A model generated the notes under the pieces. The model saw only the letters and a list, made by a program, of their open reading frames with translations, was not told the origin of the DNA and did no database searches. From positions 10,294,966 to 10,358,965 of the forward strand of contig NC_073302.1 in the NCBI RefSeq assembly GCF_027595985.1: 64,000 nucleotides of DNA, read 5' to 3'. Source of the DNA: Sorex araneus (Eukaryota; Chordata; Mammalia; Eulipotyphla; Soricidae). Every line of letters begins with the position of its first letter. Position 1 is the stretch's first letter. Of the stretch, positions 11,243 through 22,891 are shown piece by piece. The position numbers and the translations under genes are program-made.

Positions 11243-11449
11243 CCTGAGCAATAGCACAGCGGTTGGGCGTTCACCTTTCACGTGGCCAACTCGGGTTCTA
11301 TTCCTCTGCCCCTCTTGAAGAGCCCGGCAAGCTATCGAGAGTAACTTGCCCTCTCGGCAGAGCCTGGCTTGCTACCCGTGTGTATTGGATATGCCAAAAA
11401 CAGTTACAATAAGTCTCTCAATGAGAGACGTTACTGGTGCCCGCTTCAT
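11243..11449 (+). mobile_element. Chimeric SINE with RTE body and truncated RTE tail
   Basis: Plus-strand order: tRNA-like head with A box (ATAGCACAGCGGTTGGGC) and a degraded B box (GGGTTCTATTCC), the RTE-5'-like body (AGAGCCCGGCAAGCTATCGA), GGATATGCCAAAAACAG, then the start of the RTE tail (GAGACGTTACTGGTGCCC). It is the clearest example here of tRNA head, RTE body and RTE tail in a single element. Confidence 0.75.
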
Positions 11450-11565
11450 TTATTAATGTAAGCCTCTGGAATTAAAAAAAGAATAACGCTCTGACCCAGA
11501 AGTGGATTACCCAGAGCAATGTCTGGCGGGGCCAGCATCGCCCCATCCTGCTCCAGTCCCTCCAA

Positions 11566-12390
11566 TGTAAAAAATACAAATGCGTGCTCGTGGTAGAGGT
11601 GACGTGATGATGTGTGTTCGCAGGTCTAAGGGCGGCTCTCTCTCTCACCATTTGCGTTTGGTGCTCCTGTGCCACTGTGTATAAACTGGATCAGAATGGC
11701 TCCTCCTTTGTGCTCTGCTTCTGTGTGTGCCGCTATGATTTCTTCTGTCTGTCTCTCTGACTCTATGTCTGTCGTCTCTCTTCTGGTCTCTTCCGATCTT
11801 TCTCTGTCTCTATCGTCTCTTCTCCGGTCTCTTCCAATCTCTCTACCGATCCATCCTGATGTCTCTTCTTCAGGTCTCTCTCTCTCTGGAGCCCTTTTGC
11901 TCCTCTCTCTGGAGCTCTTCTCAATCTCACTACTGACTCCGACCCTAACTTCTGACTCTGAGCCCTACTTCTGACTCTGAGCCCTACTTCTAACTCTGAC
12001 CCCCTACTTCTGACTATGAACATTACTTTTGACTTTGTCTCTTACTTCTGACTCTCACCCCTACTTCTGTCTCTGACCCCTCCAGACTTAGTCTTAGTTT
12101 ATTTACCAATCACATAGGGTGGTGACACAAGGGTGGGTTGAATATTAACAAATCAATAAAGAGAGATAAGGCCACTTCACCAAGAGATTACTTCAAGGAT
12201 AAAATCTCAACTAAGGAGATTACTCCAGATTACTAGGGGATCTGCTTAAGGGTGTATCCCATCCAGGGTGTGTTGCTTTCTACTTTCCTCAGCTAGAAAT
12301 CCACTAAAATAGTTGTAGCAAATCTACTTCTAATATTTCTAGCAATGTCATTCTGTATAAGCACAGTAAAATATGTATCAATTTTAAAAT
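11566..12390 (-). mobile_element. Partial LTR, related to the solo LTR at 45432-46630
   Basis: It begins TGTAAAAAA as the solo LTR does, and GGGCGGCTCTCTCTCTCACC and GTATCCCATCC..CTCCTCAGC-like stretches match the other copy in the same order. By analogy the 3' end of the LTR is on the left, so the element is on the minus strand. The U3 end is missing, being replaced by L1 5' UTR from about 12391. The middle differs strongly from the other copy: it carries a pyrimidine-rich stretch and a minisatellite. Confidence 0.55.
11940..12078. repeat. Minisatellite, about 20-bp unit
   Basis: Six or seven degenerate copies of a unit like CCCTACTTCTGACTCTGA lie inside the partial LTR. A pyrimidine-rich, CTCT-type stretch (11745-11935) precedes it. 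The apparent open frame over this region is a product of the repeat, not a gene. Confidence 0.8.
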
Positions 12391-13048
12391 TTGGTTCTTC
12401 CTGGCTCCCCTTTTCAGGTTAGTGGAGTGAACGGGCGCCATCCCATCTGCGCCTGCACCCCTGGCCTCCCCACCCTGGCGCCGTCTTCTTCGGACCCTGG
12501 CTCCACCTTTCCTGAGCACCGCCCATCTAGACACTCACTACCTTCCAGTACCGGCCCACTGCTCCGCTCCCCTTTTCAGGTTAGTGGAGTGAACGGGCGC
12601 CATCCCATCTGTGGTCACCCAGCCACATTTTGTTAGTGGGCGTGACCTCAGCGTAGTGGGCGTGGCTTCGAAAAGTGGGCGTGGCCTCCTCCAGAGCGAA
12701 GGTTTTTTTAAATACCAAGCAATTATTTGGTACTTCTCAATATTCATAACCTATATCCCTGATTATCATTTTCGAGGGTCTTAAAATACTTCCTAAATAC
12801 ATTCCAAGCTAATTCAAATTTCAAAGACGACCAATGAGTAGAAGCAGCTATTCAAGCCAAACCTAACGGACCTCACTCTCAAATAGTATTGCTTGAACTT
12901 TCACATAAATAATAGAGGAACATCAGAGACGAACATCTTCTAGAGGGAGTACAGAAGAAATTGATCACCACTGACCAAGCCCATTTAGAATCCTTTTCCA
13001 CAACTAGAGGTGAACTTTAAGGCCCCTTTGCCATACTATCACAGCAAT
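12391..13048 (+). promoter_or_regulatory. L1 copy 1 5' UTR with monomers and GC-box cluster
   Basis: A 46-bp sequence starting GCTCCCCTTTTCAGGTTAG occurs identically at 12404-12449 and 12566-12611, a period of 162 bp. Downstream, at about 12650-12690, are three spaced boxes of the type AGTGGGCGTGGCCTC, which could bind Sp1/KLF-class factors. Tandem 5' monomers acting as internal promoters are known from rodent L1; here this is inferred. Confidence 0.7.
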
Positions 13049-13978
13049 ATGAAGAAACAGCGCAAATCCCCGCCACAAGGGGAGGATGAAGAAAAGAGTC
13101 TTGATGCATCAATAGACCTTACCTACAAACTGGAGCTCTCCGATAAAGAATTCAGAGCTGAAATCCTCAAGATGTTCAATCAACTCAATCGAAAGTTTGA
13201 CAAGGTATTTGTTACATTAAAGGCAGACCTCACAGAAACGATACAACAGACAGCTGAAAAATTACGGGAAGAAATGAGAACAGAAAGAAAAAACCTACAG
13301 AAGGAAATGTCACAAATCAAGGATTCCGTAGATGAATTAAAAATCTCAGTAGGTGCCCTCAACAATAGAATGACTGCAGCAGAGGACAGAATCAGTGAGC
13401 TTGAAGATCAGCTCCAGGAAGGCTATAGGCAACAACAATCAATGGGGAGAGACCTCAAAATAGCTCTAGAGAATTAGAGTCCTAGGGGATGAATTCAAGA
13501 GGAACAACATTAGAATCATTGGACTACCAGAACCACAAGGAACCAACCCCAATGAAAAAGCCACAGTCAAAAAAAAATCATTGCTGAAAAATTCCCAGAG
13601 CTGGACAATGCAGACATCCACATTCAAGGAGCCAGAAGGGTACCAGCTAAAAGAAACCCTAACAGAAAAACTCCAAGACATATCATAGTTAGGATTATGG
13701 ACATAACAGATAGAGACACATTACTGCAAGCCACAAGGTCCAAGAAGGAAATCACATACAATGGAGCACCCCTTAGGTTCACAGCAGACCTATCGGAGGA
13801 AACCCTTCAAGCTCGAAGGCAGTGGTGGGATATAGTGAAAAAACTCAATGAGATGAATGCTTCACCAAGAATACTTTATCCGACCAAACTCTCATTCAAA
13901 TTCGAAGGAATTATACACTATCTTCGGGATAAACAACAACTCAGGAACTTCATAGACTCTAAACTAAACCTAAAATAA
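13049..13978 (+). pseudogene. L1 ORF1 (RNA-binding protein), broken
   Basis: The start at 13049 gives MKKQRKSP, the same N-terminus as the copy at 34592. It would encode the L1 nucleic acid chaperone: a coiled coil (about residues 45-145), an RRM-like segment (FKRNNIRIIG region) and a C-terminal domain ending RNFIDSKLNLK. A one-base loss near 13475 creates an early stop, and an A run at about 13567 shifts the frame back. It is a pseudogene. Confidence 0.85.
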
Positions 13979-14013
13979 GGTCTAAAGGGACTACTTAAAA
14001 TATTTACAGAAAG

Positions 14014-17000
14014 ATGGCACAAAACTCTATGACAATAATCTCTCTCAATGTCAATGGTCTTAATTCACCAATTAAGAGACACAGACTGGCAAAATGGATT
14101 CAGAGACTCAACCCAACATTCTGCTGCCTGCAAGAAATACATCTGAATAGCCAGAACAAACACAGACTAAAAGTCAAAGGATGGAAAACAATTCTGCAAG
14201 CAAACAACTCCCTCAAAAAAGCTGGGGTGGCTTTACTAGTATCAGACAACATAGACTTCAGGTTGAAAAAGATTAGAAGGGATAGTGAAGGACACTTTTT
14301 ATTAATCAAGGGATATGTACAGCAGGAAGAAATCACACTCCTAAACGTGTATGCACCCAATGAGGGACCAGCTAAATACCTACAACAGCTGCTAACAGAC
14401 CTTAAGAAGAACATTGTGGGCAACACGATAGTAGTTGGAGACTTCAACACCACCCTATCACCTCTGGACAGATCAAGAAGATTAAAACTCACCAAGGAAA
14501 TAATGGATTTGAAGGAAGAAATAGAAGAGAGAGGGCTAATAGATCTATACAGGGCTCTATATCCAAAAAAGGGGAATACACTTTCTTTTCCAGCGCACAT
14601 GGAACATTTTCCAGAATAGACCATGCACTGGGCCACGCAACATACCTCAACAGAATCAACAAAATAGACGTTGTACCAGCTATTTTTTCAGACCATGATG
14701 CACTGAAAATAGAAGTTAATCATGGTCAGATGCAGAAAAATAAATCAAAAACCTGGAAATTAAATAGATCGATGTTGAACAATGAGTGGGTCAGGAAGGA
14801 AATCAAGGAAGAAATCAAAAGGTACCTGGAAACAAATGAGAATGAAGACACGAGCTATCAAAACCTGTGGGATGCAGCTAAAGCCGTTTTAAGGGGAAAA
14901 TTTATAGCTCTGCAAGCATATCTCAGGAAGGAAGAAAGGGCCCGCATAAATAACTTGACTTCACAGCTCAAGACCTTAGAAAAGGACCAACAAAAGAACC
15001 CCAAACCAGGCAGAAGGAAAGAGATAATAAAACTTAGAGCAGAAATTAACGACATGGAAACCCAAAAGACAATTCGAAAGATCAATGAAACCAAGAGCTG
15101 GTTTTTTGAGAAAATAAATAAGATTGATAAACCACTAGCAAGACTCACAAAGAAAGAGAGAGAGAGAAAACTTATGTCAAATCAGAAATGAAAAGGGGGA
15201 CATCGCAACAGAAACCAATAAAATTCAATAGATCATCAGAGACTACTTTGAAAATCTGTATGCCACGAAACAAGAGAACCTAGAAGAAATGGATAAATTC
15301 CTGGATTCCTATAATCCCCCAAGGCTGAACCAAGAAGACCTGGAGTTCCTGAATAGTCCTATTAACATCAAGGAAATTTAAACGGTAATCAAAAATCTTC
15401 CCAAATACAAAAGCCCAGGCCCAGACGGATTCACTAGTGAATTCTTCCAAACATTTAAAGAGGACATATTGCCAGTTCTTCTCAAGCTTTTCCGGGAAAT
15501 TGAAGAAACAGAAACCCTCCCAAACAGTTTCTATGAGGCTCACATCTCCCTAATACCAAAAACAAACAAGGACACCACAAAAAAAAGAAAACTACAGACC
15601 AATATCCCTGATGAACACAGATGCGAAGATTCTCAACAAAAAATTAGCAAACAGAATTCAACAACTCATCAAAAAGATCATACACCACGACCAAGTGGGA
15701 TTCATCCCGGGGATGCAAGGATGGTTTAACATCCGGAAATCAATCAACATAAGCCATCATATCAACGAAAGAAAAGATAAAAATCATATAATCATATCAA
15801 TAGATGCAGAGAAAGCATTTGACAAGATCCAGCACCCGTTTATGATGAAAATTCTCGCCAAAATGAGTATAGAAGGGAACTTCCTCAATATAGTCAAAGC
15901 CATCTACTACAAGCCTATGGAAAGCATCATCCTCAATGGGGAAAAACTAAGACCCTTCTCTCTGAGACCAGGGACAAGACAAGGATACCCACTCTCTCCT
16001 CTTCTGTTCAATATAGTACTGGAAGTACTTGCAATAGCGATTAGGCAGGAAAAAGATATTAAGGGCATTCAGGTAGGAAAGGAAGAAATCAAGCTCTCAC
16101 TATTCGCTGATGATATGATATTATACTTGTAAAACCCTAAAACGTCTACCAAGAAACTCCTAGAAACAATAGACTCGTATAGTAAAGTTGCAGGCTATAA
16201 AATCAATACCCAAAAGTCCATGGCTTTCTTACATGCACATAGTGAGAGAGAAGAAAGCGACATGATAAAAGCTATCCCGTTCACAATTGTGCCTTAAAAA
16301 ATCAAATACCTTGGAATCAGCTTAACTAAGGAGGTAAAGGACTTGTATAATGAAAACTACAAAACGCTACTTCAGGAAATAAAAGAAGACATGAGGAAAT
16401 GGAAAAATATCCCCTGCTCATGGATTGGAAGAATTAATATTGTCAAGATGGCAATTCTCCCCAAAGCATTGTACAAATTCATTGCGATGCCTATAGGGAT
16501 ACCCTTGTCATTCTTCAAAGAAATGGAGCAAGTGCTCCTGAAATTCATATGGAACAATAAGCCCCCACGAATAGCTAAAGCAATTCTTGGGAAAAAGAAA
16601 ATGGGAGGAATCAACCTCCCCAACTTCCAACTCTACTACAAAGCAGTAGTCATTAAAACAGCTTGGTACTGGAACAAAGGCAGAGCTGCAGACCAATGGA
16701 ACAGGTTTGAATACTCTGACACATCCCCCCAAATATATGACCATCTAGTCTTTGATAAGGGAGCAAAAAAGGCGAAGTGGAGCAAGGAAAGCATGTTTAA
16801 CAAATTGTGCTGGCAAAACTGGACAGCTACATGCAAAGAAATGGGCTTAGACCTCCACCTATCACCATGTACAAAAGTCAGATCAAAATGGATTAAGGAC
16901 CTCAACATCAGACCAGAATCCCTAAGGTACATTGAAGACAAGGTCGGCAAAACCCTCCACGGCATTGAAGCCAAAGGTATCTTCAAAGCTGACACTCCAG

Positions 17001-17829
17001 TGGCCAAGCAAGTGAAAACAGAGATAAATGAATGGGACTATCTCAAACTAAGAAGCTTCTGCACCTCAAGAGAAACAGTTACTAAAGTACAAAGACAATC
17101 TACAGAATGGGAAAGGATATTTATGCAGTACCCATCCGATAAACGGTTGATAACAAGGATATACAATGCACTGGTTGAACTCCACAAGAAGAAAACTGCC
17201 AACCCGATCAAAAAATGGGGTGATGAAATGAACAGAAGCTTTCCTAAAGAAGAAATCCGATTGGCTCAGAGGCACATGAGAAAATGTTCCACATCACTAA
17301 TCATCAGGGAAATGCAGATCAAAACAACCATGAGATATCATCTCACACCACAGAGACTGGTCCACATCCCAAAAACAAAAGCAACCGGTGTTGGCGTGGA
17401 TGTGGGGAGAAAGGGACTCTTCTTCACTGCTGGTGGGAATGCCGACTGGTTCAGCCCTTTTGGAAAACAATATGGACGATTCTCAAAAAATTAGAAATTG
17501 AGCTTCCATTTGACCCAGCAATACCACTTCTGGGAATATATCCCGCAGAGGCAAAAAGGTATAGTAGAGATGACATCTGCATTTCCATGTTCATTGCCAC
17601 TCTGTTCACAATAGCCACAATATGGAAAAAACCAGAGTGCCCGAAAACAGATGATTGGCTAAAGAAACTCTGGTATATTTACACAATGGAATACTACGTA
17701 GCTGTCAGGAAACATGAAGTCATAAAATTTGCATACAAGTGGATCAACATGGAAAGTATCATGTTGAGTGAAATGAGTCAGAAAGAAAGAGACAGACATA
17801 GAAAGATTGCACTCATATGTGGAATATAA
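14014..17829 (+). pseudogene. L1 ORF2 (endonuclease-reverse transcriptase), broken
   Basis: Endonuclease at the N-terminus ([35 protein letters not shown]), RT core with [15 protein letters not shown] and an intact FADDMILYL box at about 16105-16131, and a C-terminal Cys-rich motif ([18 protein letters not shown]). Frame changes near 14575, 15180, 15585 and 17400-17490, and stops such as those at 15229, 15379, 16132 and 16297, make it inactive. About 1270 codons when read across the breaks, as usual for L1. Confidence 0.9.
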
Positions 17830-18112
17830 TGTAACTGAGAAGTACAAGTTGGCAACGATGCAACTTCTGGCAGATATCTCTCTGGACTTAGTTACTAAAA
17901 TACTAAATTACAGAAACCCAAAACTGAGAGGCCGCTAAGTGTGGTCACTCGACGTCATACTTCTTCATCCTCAGCAATGGAAAACAAATTATCTAATGCT
18001 TCCTTTTCAGCAGGTCTGACTTTAGGGGAGAGACTCTCCAAACAATAATAGTGAATTTTGTTGAAATATTGTATGCAATCAAAGTGAAAGTAAAGTGAAA
18101 TTTATTAGTTAC

Positions 18113-18190
18113 ACAGGCGGGGGGGGGGACTTAGGGTGGGGGGGCTAGGGGCGGGGGGGGTTTGGGTGTGAGGGGGCGGGGTGGAGCTAT
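18113..18190 (+). repeat. G-rich tract in the L1 3' UTR (G-quadruplex candidate)
   Basis: Several G runs of 4-10 bases are separated by short spacers (GGGTGGGGGGGCTAGGGGC and others). G-rich tracts are a known feature of mammalian L1 3' UTRs and this one satisfies the simple four-run rule for G-quadruplex folding. Confidence 0.75.
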
Positions 18191-18312
18191 ACTGGGATTC
18201 TTGGTGGTGGAATATGAGCACTGGTGAAGGGATGGGCATTCGAGCATTGTATAACTGAGTTTTAAATCTGAAAACTTTGTAACTTTCCACAATAAAAAAT
18301 TTAAAAAAAAAG

Positions 18313-18838
18313 AAAAATACGGAAGAGGATAATATATTCATTAACATGTTTCCACAAATATAAAGTAACAGAATGGGAGACCAACACCCAAGAATAGTAG
18401 AGATAAGTATAAAGAGGAGTACTCCACAGCTTGGAAGCTGAACCTTACATGCTAGGTGAAGAAGCAGCTCTGATAGAGAAGGGATCACTAAGCAAAAAGT
18501 GCTAGGCGGGCCCCCTAGGAATGGGAGATACAGGCTGAAAATAGACTGTAGACCGAACAAGGTGCCTACTTAATACCTCTGTAGCAGACCACAACACCCA
18601 AAAAGAGAGAATGAGCAAATGGGAATGCCCTGCCACAGAGGCAGGGTGGGGTGAAGGGGACAGGGTGGGGGTGGTGGGAGGGATGCTGGGACCATTGGTG
18701 GTGGAAAATGGGCACTGATGGAGGGATGGGCACTAGATTATTGTATAACTGAAACGTAAGCATGAGAACCTGTAAGTTTGTAACTTTGTCTCACGGTGAT
18801 TCACTAATAAAATAAAAATAAAAAACAAAACAAAAAAA
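18313..18838 (+). mobile_element. L1 3' end fragment
   Basis: Mostly L1 3' UTR (AATGGGAGACCAACACCCAA, GGTGGTGGAAAATGGGCACT), ending in an AAATAAAAATAAAAAACAAAAC tail. It lies directly after the tail of L1 copy 1. Confidence 0.8.
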
Positions 18839-19462
18839 AATAAAGAAACTTTGGTACATCTACACAATGGAATACTATGCAGTTGTTAGAAATTAGTCAT
18901 GAAATTTGCGTGTAAATGGTTAACATAGGGAGTATTATGTTAAGTCAAATGAATCAGTAGATAAGGGACAGAAAATAGAAGGACTGCACTCACTTATGTA
19001 ATATAAAATAACTAAAGGGAGACTAACACCCAAGGATAGTAGAGATAAGGACCATGAGGATGTTCCACGGCTTGGAAGCCGACCTCACATGATGGGGGAA
19101 AAGGCAGCTGAGACAGAGAAGGGAACACCTAGTAAAAGAAGTTTGGAGGGTCCAATCGGGATGAGAGATGTGTGCTGAAAGTAGACTAAATACCGAATAT
19201 GATGGCTATTTAATACCTGTATTGCTAACCACAACACCCAAAAGGAGAAAGAGAGGAAAATGGAGTGCGCACTACCACAGAGGCACTGGGATGGGGTGGG
19301 GTGGTTGGAGGAATACCGGAAACGATGGTGGTGGAGATGGGCACTGGTGGAGGGATGAGTACTTGATCGCTGTATGGCTGAAACGTAAGCACGTATATGT
19401 GTAAATCTGTACCTGTACCTCAGGTGACTCATTATAAATAAATAAATAAATAAATAAATACA
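18839..19462 (+). mobile_element. L1 3' end fragment
   Basis: Starts in the last ORF2 codons (AAGAAACTTTGGTACATC, TGGAATACTATGCAG), continues through the 3' UTR and ends in an (AAAT)n tail of about 30 bp at 19433-19460. It is the third consecutive L1 3' end in this block. Confidence 0.8.
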
Positions 19463-21583
19463 CTTGAGTTTCTGTGTAGGGATATTCCACCCTGTTCCAT
19501 TGGTCTTTGGCCCTGCCTTTGTTCCAGTACCATGCTGTTTTAATTGTTACTGCTTTGTACTAGAGTTTAAGGTTGGAGAGGGTGAGGCCTCCCATCATCT
19601 TTTTCAAAGAATTGTTTTAGCTATCTGTGGGCGTTTGTTGTTTCATATGAACTTCAGGATTGCTTGATCGGTTTCTTTGAAGAATGACATGGGTATCTTT
19701 ATAGGGATCGTGTTAAATCTGTATAATGCTTTGCGGAGTATTGCCATTTTGACAATATTTATTCTCCCTATCCATGAGCAAGGGATATTTTTCCATTTCC
19801 TCATTTCCTCCTCTTTTATTTCATGGAGTAACGTTTTATAGTTTTCTTTGTAGAGGCCCTTCTTTAGTAAAGCTGATTCCAAGTTATTTGATTTTCTGGG
19901 GCACGATTGTGAACGGGATTGCTTTTTTCATGTCCCTTTCCTCTGTTTCATTGTTTGCATATAGGAAGGCCATGGATTTTTGGGTGTTGATTTTATAGCC
20001 TGCGACTTTACTGTACAGGTCAATTGTTTCCAAGAGTTTCTTACTAGAGCTTTTAGGCCTCTCTGGGTATAGTATCACATCATCTGCGAATAGTAAGAGT
20101 TTGATTTCTTCCTTTCCGATCTGAATCCCCTTAATATCTTTTTCTTGCCTGATGGCTATTGCTAATACTTCCAGTACTATATTAAAGAGAAGTGGTGAGA
20201 GTGGGCATCCTTGTCTTGTCCCCGATTTTAGAGGAAAGTCCCTATGTTTTTCTCCATTGATGATAATGCTTGTCATAGGTTCGTGGTAAATGGCTTCGTC
20301 TATCTTGAGGAAAGTTCCTCCAAAACCCATTTTGGTGAGAGTTTTTATCATGAATGGGTGTTGGATCTTGTCAAATGCTTTCTCTGCATCTATTGATATG
20401 ATCATATGGTTTTTATCTTTACTTTTGTTGATATGATGGATTATGTTGATTGATTTCCAAATGTTAAACCATCCTTGCATCCCCGGGATGAATACCACTT
20501 GGTCATGGTGTACGATCTTTTTGATGAGTTGTTGGATTGTATTTGCTAGTATTTTGTTGAGGATCTTCGCATCAGTGTTCATCAAGGATACTGGTCTATA
20601 GTTCTCTTTGTTAGTGGTGTCTTTGTTTGCTTTTGGTATTAGGGAGATGTGTGCCTCATAGAAACTATTTGGAAGGGTTCCTGTCTTTTCAATTTCCTGG
20701 AAAAGCTTGAGGAGAACTGGGAACAAGTCTTCTTTAAGAGTTTGGAAGAATTCGCCAGTGAATCTGTCTGGACCTGGGCTTTTGTTTTTGGGGAGACTTT
20801 TGATTACAGTTTCAAGTTCCTTGATATTAATGGGCCTATTCACATATTTCAAGTCTTCTTGGTTCAGTCTTGGGAGATTGTAGGAATCAAGGAATTCGAC
20901 CATTTCTTTTAGGTTCTCTTGTTTTGTGGCATACAGACTTTCAAAGTAGTCTCTGATGCTCTTTTGAATCTCCTTGGTTTCTGTGGTGATGTCCCCCTTT
21001 TCATTTCTGATTCGGTTTATTAGGGTTTTCTCTCTTTCTTTCTTTGTGAGTCTTGGTAGCGGTTTATTAATCTTATTTATTTTCTCGAAGAACCAGCTCT
21101 TTGTTTCATTGATCTTTCGGATTGTTTTTCAGGTTTCCATATCATTAACTTCTGCTCTAAGTTTTATTGTTTCTTTCCTTCGATCTGGTTTGAGTTCCTT
21201 TTGCTGGTCCTCTTCTAAGATCTTGAGCTATGAAGTCAAGTTATCTATATAGGCCCTTTCTATCTTTCTGAGGAAAGCCTGCAGAGCTATAACTTTTCAC
21301 CTTAACAAGGATTTAGCTGTGTCCCATAGGTTCTGGTAGCTTGTGTCTTCATTCTCACTTGTTTCAAGGTATCTCTTTATGTCTTCCTTGATTTCCTGCG
21401 TGACCCACTCATTGTTCAATAGTGAGTTGTTTAATTTCCAAGTGTTCCACAGTTCTCCGTGTCTGTGAGTGATTAACTTCCATCTTCAGTACATCATGGT
21501 CTGAGAAGATAGTGATAAAATTTCTATCTTACCGACTCTATTAAGATATAATTTGTGAGCCAGAAGGTGGTCTATTTTGGAAA
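19463..21583 (-). mobile_element. Inverted 5' part of a twin-primed L1
   Basis: Read on the minus strand this is ORF2 from just after the endonuclease domain (TGATGTACTGAAGATGG region) through the RT to the peptide [10 protein letters not shown] 339-codon open stretch at 20903-19884 keeps FADDVILYP, where Pro replaces the usual Leu after the Tyr. The left edge is contiguous, in L1 coordinates, with the start of the plus-strand part at 21584, which is the signature of a 5' inversion made during insertion. Confidence 0.85.
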
Positions 21584-22891
21584 ATGATCCATAATGGAGC
21601 AAGAGATGTGAAGTGGAGCATGGAAAGCCTCTTTAACAAATGGTGCTGGCACAACTGGACAACCACATGTAAAAGAATGGGCTTAGACCTCGACCTGGCA
21701 CCATGCACAAAACTCAGATCAAAATGGATTAAAGACCTCAACATCAGACCACAAACCATAAGGTACAATGAAGACAAGGTCGGCAAAACCCTCCACGATA
21801 TTGAAGATAAAGGTATCTTCAAAGATGACAACGCAACTGTCTAACCAAGTGGAAACAGAGATCAACAAATGGGAGTACATTAAACTAAAAAACTTCTGCA
21901 CCACAAAAGATACAGTGACCAGAATACAAAGACTATCTACAGAATGGGAAAGGAATTTTACACACTACCCATCATCTGATGGGGTTGATATCAATGGTAT
22001 ATAACGAACTGGTTGAACTCTACAAGAAGAAAACATCCAACCCCATCAAAAAATGGGGCGAAGAAATGAACAGAAACTTTCCCTAGGAGGAGATACGAAT
22101 GGCCAAAAGGCACATGAATAAGTGCTCTACATTAGTAATCATAAGAGAGATGCAGATCAAAACAACCATGAGATACAACCTCACACCACAGAGACTATCA
22201 CACATCCAAAATACAAAAGCAACCACTGTTGGAGAGGATGTGGGGAGAAAGGGACCCTTCTACACTGCTGGTGGGAATGCCGACGAGTAGAGCCCTTTTG
22301 GAAGACAATATGGACGATTCTCAAAAAACTAGAGGTTGAGCTCCCATTTGACCCAGCAATACCACTGCTGGGAATATATCCCAGAGGAGCAAAACAGTAT
22401 AGTCGAAATGACATCTGCACTTATATGTTCATCGCAGCACTGTTTACAATATCCAGAATCTGGAAAAATCCCGAGTTCCCTAGAACAGATGACTGGTTGA
22501 AGAAACTTTGGTACATCTATACAATGGAATACTATGCAGCTGTTAGAAAAAATGAGGTCATGAAGTTTGCATATAAGTGGATCAGCCTGGAATGTATCAT
22601 GCTAATTGAAATGAGTCAGAAAGAGAGAGACAGACATAAAAAGATTGCACTCATCTGTGGAATATAGAATAATAGACTAGGAGACTAACACCCAAGAGTA
22701 GTATAAATAAGTACCAGGAGGTTGACTCCATGGCTTGGAGGCTGACCTCTCATTCTGGGCAACTCAGAGAAGGGAACACCAAGTAAAATGTGGTTGGAGG
22801 TCATGCGGTGGAAGGGTGATGCGTGCCTAATGTAGACTAGAGACTGAACGCAGTGGCCACGCAACACCTTCATTGCAAACCACAACACCTA
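21584..22891 (+). mobile_element. 3' part of the twin-primed L1
   Basis: Starts at the ORF2 sequence for NGARDVKWSMESLFNKW, i.e. right where the inverted part stops, and runs through the C-terminal Cys motif ([18 protein letters not shown]) and stop at 22665-22667 into the 3' UTR. The 3' UTR is cut at about 22891 without an A tail, so a later deletion or rearrangement removed its end. Confidence 0.85.

Larger units (their letters stand above)
12391..18312 (+). mobile_element. Full-length but dead L1 (copy 1)
   Basis: It has a 5' UTR with two monomers, ORF1, a 35-bp intergenic spacer, ORF2, and a 3' UTR with a G-rich stretch, an AATAAA hexamer and a terminal A-rich run at about 18288-18311. 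The total of about 5.9 kb is close to a complete mammalian L1. Both open frames carry several breaks. Its left edge cuts into the partial LTR. Confidence 0.88.

Noticed and set aside
11669-12023. Open frames on both strands over the CT-rich and minisatellite region
   Set aside because: Low-complexity Ser/Leu or Arg/Glu translations from simple repeats in an LTR; no domain.
14100-14636. 178-codon minus-strand frame opposite L1 ORF2
   Set aside because: Shadow of the real ORF2 coding sequence; similar shadows occur opposite every L1 and OR frame.
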